64,000 nucleotides of DNA. Origin: Chelonoidis abingdonii. Taxonomy: Eukaryota > Chordata > Testudines > Testudinidae. The translations under genes and the position numbers were made by a program. The notes below the pieces were generated by a model. That model saw nothing but the letters and a program-made list of their open reading frames with translations. It made no database searches and had not been told where the DNA came from. The stretch is taken from the NCBI RefSeq assembly GCF_003597395.2, contig NC_133771.1, positions 56,722,423 through 56,786,422 on the forward strand, written 5' to 3'. Positions 60,311 through 64,000 of the stretch are shown here, one piece after another; the stretch's first letter is position 1; each line of letters begins with the position of its first letter.

Positions 60311-61468
60311 CTTCTGAGTAGCCATTATTCTAACTGAAGTTAATGACAGCTACAGGAATCTTTTATAAATGAATATAAAAATCATTAGATAATTAACAGA
60401 TTGCAGACAAAATTGTATGAGTGCAGGTTTGAGCTGAACAGGCTCTGCACAAAAAAACGTAACTCTTACAGACAAAATAATTTGTAAGTAAAAGTGGGAG
60501 GATGCAGCTGATGGAATTAAAAAAGAAAGTTCTGAGAAACACTTGAATTAAATTGATTTTTTTTAAAGTTTGCTTTAAAAGCCGACTAGCTTTTAAAGAT
60601 GGTTGTGACTTTAGGTGTCATTCAAATGATTTGCTTAAAGACGTTCAATACATAGGGCAACCAAATATAGAAAATAACAGCTAGAGACAATTATATATTT
60701 TCTGTTTAAGCCTTCTAAAAAGACATCGACTTTTTTGAAAAGCAGCCGGCACACCTAGTTAGAGAGTGACCATAGACTGCCTGTTAGTTTATTTATTGTT
60801 ACCATTCTGTTAAGAATTTTGTGGCCTCCCAGGTCAGTTTCCCATTTGGAGCAGAAATTGATGACACTGAGTCAGGTATTTTTAGTGTGATTTGTTTATT
60901 TTCAAAATGTACACAAGTCTTGTTTTCTGAAACAAGTAGGGACTTAAAAATGGCACACAGGCAGTTGCCTTTGGTAGAGGCTTTGGACCAGGCACTTCTA
61001 CCCTATCCTAATAATAATACCCTTCTTGCTCTGTATTTTTCCAGGTATTCTCACAACCAGAATTTCAGCACTCTGTTTAATCCCTCAACCACATAACCCC
61101 TCTATTCCAATAATGCCATTGGACCACATGTTCTCAAGAAGGGGACATGAAACATCATTAACCCTTTTGTGACATTACTGCATTCAAAAGGAAATTTATT
61201 AAACTTTCCCTGCCTAAGGAGACTGAATTAAACCTAGTCTCCTTTACAAGTTTCTGGATGAGGTGACTGCTTCAAAGTCCCTAAAGGCAACCTATTACAA
61301 TATTTTACTGTCAGAGACCTCCATTCAAATGTAGATAAAAACAAGTGAAAAGAATATCGTGACTTACTGTCAAAGTACTTCCCAGTAAACATTGGCCCAT
61401 ATCTCAGAATCATTGCATTATACTCAGGAGTAGAGCTGAGAGAATAATTGATTTTTTTGGTTTGGTGC

Positions 61469-61526
<58 letters not shown>
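61469..61526. repeat. Compound (CT)n(CA)n microsatellite
   Basis: About nine CT units run directly into about twenty CA units without interruption. Open frames across it read as Ser-Leu or Thr-His repeats and are not genes. Confidence 0.95.
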
Positions 61527-61529
<3 letters not shown>

Positions 61530-62469
61530 AGGCAACTCCATATTATGGAGACAACTATACTAGTACAACTGTAAGTAAGTGTCTCCACACTAGTAGCATT
61601 GTACCACTTCAACTATACCAGTACAGTTAAACTGTTGTGTGAATGCAAAGACTAAATTCACTTATTGCATTATTTTAAAGACAGTATTAATGCTGATGCT
61701 GATGCTAAAGAGTGGATATACTGGCTTGGCCTTAGTACTGGGCAATATTTATCAAAAGTAAAATTGATTCACCAAATTCTGCCTTATCCTGTGTACCACA
61801 AAGAACCCAGTCCAAAAATCCTGAAGAAAAATTCTTCATCAGTCAATGGAGCTTTTGCTTTGGTGCAAGGATTCTTGTAAAGTTTTTAGGCCTATATTGT
61901 TTCTGAAGTGAAATCTTGCACTGGGTAAGTATAAAATAACACCACTGCGTTATTTTCTAACCCTCTGTTTGGGAAATATTTTCCATTGGTACATTCATTA
62001 CTGTATAGTGAAAAAGATACTTTGTCTATTTTAATTCCATGACAAGTGAGGTGGAATCCTTGTTAGTATAAGTGGGTGATGAGCAAACCTGAATGGTTTG
62101 GTTCTGGAAATATGGCTGTTTTCTTCTGAAACTCCCAGTACTTCCAGGTTTTAGCTGGAATGGAACTACAACTAGCCTGAGTCAAAGTATTTCATTACGT
62201 TTTCAATCTTGTGGTGACTGAACCAGAAAATGCAGAGATGCAGGAAAAATTGGAGAGACCAATAGGTTAAATATGGATATTGAAAAGATTTTGGTTAGTT
62301 TTTATTACCTAAACTGGTAATACTGAGCCTATGACTAAATTGCTGGACACATAAATTTCATAGTTTAAGCCTCTCTGGCAAAGTGGACTCTGCTTTTCTT
62401 TGTTTTATTGTAGTGTCTGGTTTATCTCTTATACTGGTGGCAGGAAACAGACTACAAACATGCATTAGT

Positions 62470-63192
62470 AATGACAATTGTTATGGCGTTTGGGGTACAA
62501 TCCAAACCAGTAAGAGATTGTGTCACCTCTTGCCCTGCAATTCTAGGTGCCTTAAAATGCTTTGCTGCTTTAGCTCCCAGCTTGGGATGCTCAAAACCAG
62601 CCTACAAGCATCCAGGTCACACCCTGAAGTGTCTCAGTATTAGACAGTTCCTGTTCGGTAGTTCTGACCCCAGCCTACCCACAGCCCCTATTTGGCTTCC
62701 ACCAGCCTTGGTTACAACCACCAAAGTGATCCCAAAACACACCCATCATGAATTTCCCCCAAAACATGTGCCATGTCCGGCCCTGTCCTGGACAGTTTAG
62801 AGAAATAATAAGGTTTATTTGTTCCTCTAAAGAAATAAAATTATATCACAGCTTATTAACTTAACAGGGGTAACTATACCCTTCCCTTTAAAAACAGCAA
62901 TGAGCTGGTTTATAGTAAAAATTAAAACAAAAATATTAACAATAGGACATACGTTAAGTGATGCCAAGTAAAAGGAAGCAAATCAGAGTGAAAACACTCT
63001 TCTAAAAGTCTAAAACTTAATCTAACAAAGTACAGGCTTTGTTCAAAATGGTTTCTCTCACAATCTTCCTTCTTCCCAGCTATGGCTGACTTTTCCTCAG
63101 TCAGCACCTTCCACAAATGTACGAGATATATACAACTGACAAGAGTTGCTGACACAGAGTGGTGAAGTGCCAATGGACCTCTGTCACAACAG
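62470..63192. mobile_element. LTR-like retroelement fragment
   Basis: The stretch from about GGCGTTTGGGGTACAATCCAAACC and TGTGTCACCTCTTGCCCTGC, through AATAAGGTTTATTTGTTCC, GTTAAGTGATGCCAAGTAAAAGG and TTCAAAATGGTTTCTCTCACA, to ACCTCTGTCACAACAG resembles an LTR that I associate with turtle genomes. No second copy or target duplication is in the window, so the boundaries and class are provisional. It ends about 90 bases before the next coding exon. Confidence 0.5.
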
Positions 63193-63285
63193 TACAAAAT
63201 CATTCTTATTATAACTTAATGACATGAGCATTTGTTACATTCCTGAATTTTATTTTACTTTGATTTTTTTATTTCAATTTTGCAG

Positions 63286-63354
63286 AACTTCTTTCAAATA
63301 GTTAGTAATCTGCTTGATGAAGAGAACAAAGAGAAATGGGAAGACGCACAGCAG
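63286..63354 (+). CDS. ADGRB3: ADGRB3 exon: GAIN domain, continued
   Basis: This 69-nt, phase 0-0 exon lies between TTTGCAG and GTAAGA. Its 23 codons read [19 protein letters not shown] and then DAQQ, identical to the human BAI3 segment after SDGVQ as I remember it. It continues helix sequence of GAIN subdomain A. At this size it cannot be found by length alone; it is supported by the in-frame joint with the previous exon, both splice sites and residue identity. The next exon lies outside the window. Confidence 0.93.
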
Positions 63355-64000
63355 GTAAGATTTGCCTCTGTTGCTATTTAGTTTCAAAAATTACCAAAGT
63401 GGAGTTTTACATTTTGCCCTAAATATGCTCAGTAGTACTCCCAAATCCTGTCCTAATTATTTATATATTTATTTAGGGCAATCAAGGGATTAAAAAAATA
63501 ATTGTGATTAATCACACAATTGTTCATGCTGTTAAACAATAACAGAATACCATTTATTCCAATATTTTTGGATGTTTTCTACATTTTGAAATATATTGAT
63601 TTCAGTTACAATACAGAATACAAAGTGTACAACCCTCACTTTTTATATTCACTTTTATTACAAACATTTGCACTGTAAAAAACAAAATAAATAGTATTTT
63701 ACAATTCACCTAATACAAGTACTGTAGTGCAATCTCTTTATCATGAAAGTGGAATGTATAAATGTAGAATTATGTACAAAAATAACTGCATTCAAAAATA
63801 AAACAATGTAAAACTTTATAGCCTACAAGTCCAATTAGTCCTACCTCTTGTTCAGCCAATCGCTCAGACAAACAAGTTTGTTTACATTTGTAGGAGATAA
63901 TGTTGCCGGCTTCTTGGTTCCAATGTCACCTGAAAGGTGTTTCCGTGGCACTGTTGTAGCTTCCATTGCAAGATATTTACATGCCAGATGCGCTAAAAAT
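63355..64000 (+). other. ADGRB3: ADGRB3 intron start (runs off the window)
   Basis: The intron begins GTAAGA. The first 120 bases are ordinary AT-rich sequence and the remainder is the hAT-like repeat at 63476. Confidence 0.85.
63476..64000. mobile_element. hAT-like repeat, left part only
   Basis: It begins AGGGCAATCAAGGGATT and continues GATTAATCACACAATTG, AATACCATTTATTCCAATATTTTTGGATG, TACAAGTACTGTAGTGCAATC and TTGTTCAGCCAATCGCTCAGAC. I recognise this as a common reptile repeat with GATTAATCGC near its end. The other terminus is beyond the window, so no target duplication can be checked. In related longer copies an antisense coding region follows, but none is visible here. Confidence 0.6.

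Larger units (their letters stand above)
54923..63285 (+). other. ADGRB3: ADGRB3 intron within the GAIN domain (8.4 kb)
   Basis: The intron begins GTAAGA and ends TTTGCAG after a T-rich tract. It holds three hAT-like elements (57053-57405, 57739-58574, 59685-60048), a further hAT-like fragment (58590-58725), MIR pieces, a CT/CA microsatellite (61469-61526) and an LTR-like block (about 62470-63192). The stretches 54923-57052, 58726-59669, 60311-61468 and 61527-62469 show nothing that I recognise beyond short AT-rich sequence. Confidence 0.85.

Overview
The window is nuclear DNA of a turtle, most likely a cryptodire. It carries a tRNA-derived SINE of the tortoise/Cry type, many CR1 LINE fragments, numerous hAT-like and palindromic MITEs, old MIR-type SINEs, and LTRs of a type I associate with turtle genomes. 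The only host gene I can support is ADGRB3 (BAI3, adhesion G-protein-coupled receptor B3), on the + strand. The window covers a middle slice of its extracellular region. The N-terminal exons lie upstream, and the rest of the GAIN domain, the seven-helix domain and the tail lie downstream.

Eight coding exons fit together in one reading frame with canonical GT-AG introns. They are four thrombospondin type 1 repeats (2069-2230, 11175-11339, 15422-15586, 16501-16665), two exons of the hormone-receptor (HormR) domain (27777-27878, 28331-28437), and two exons beginning the GAIN domain (54728-54922, 63286-63354). Together they make 1130 nt, or 376 complete codons plus two bases of the first split codon, with no stop or frameshift. 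The four TSR exons are all phase 1-1 modules, each encoding one repeat. The assignment rests on near identity with human BAI3 as I remember it, not on a database search.

The introns make up more than 98% of the window. 1-2068: nothing recognised. 2231-11174: two related LTRs (3511-4265, 7174-7875), a tortoise SINE and palindromic MITEs. 11340-15421: a third related LTR and a palindromic MITE. 16666-27776: CR1 3-prime ends, a MIR-type SINE and a complete GC-rich hAT-like MITE. 28438-54727, the largest at 26.3 kb: CR1 copies in both orientations, a solo LTR nested in a CR1, several hAT-like elements with target-site duplications, and a 25-N assembly gap. 54923-63285: a cluster of hAT-like elements, one of them inserted in a MIR, a CT/CA microsatellite and an LTR-like block. 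63355-64000: the first part of an hAT-like repeat.

The most notable observation is an assembly problem rather than new biology. Sequence 39178-42937 is an error-rich second copy of 43464-46771, with indels every few bases. It sits next to 25 Ns. On the other side of the gap, 42963-43463 is an inverted copy of about 38445-38880. This looks like a gap overfilled with uncorrected long reads, and it puts about 4.5 kb of unreliable sequence into the intron. I found no undescribed gene system, CRISPR array, tRNA gene or rRNA gene.
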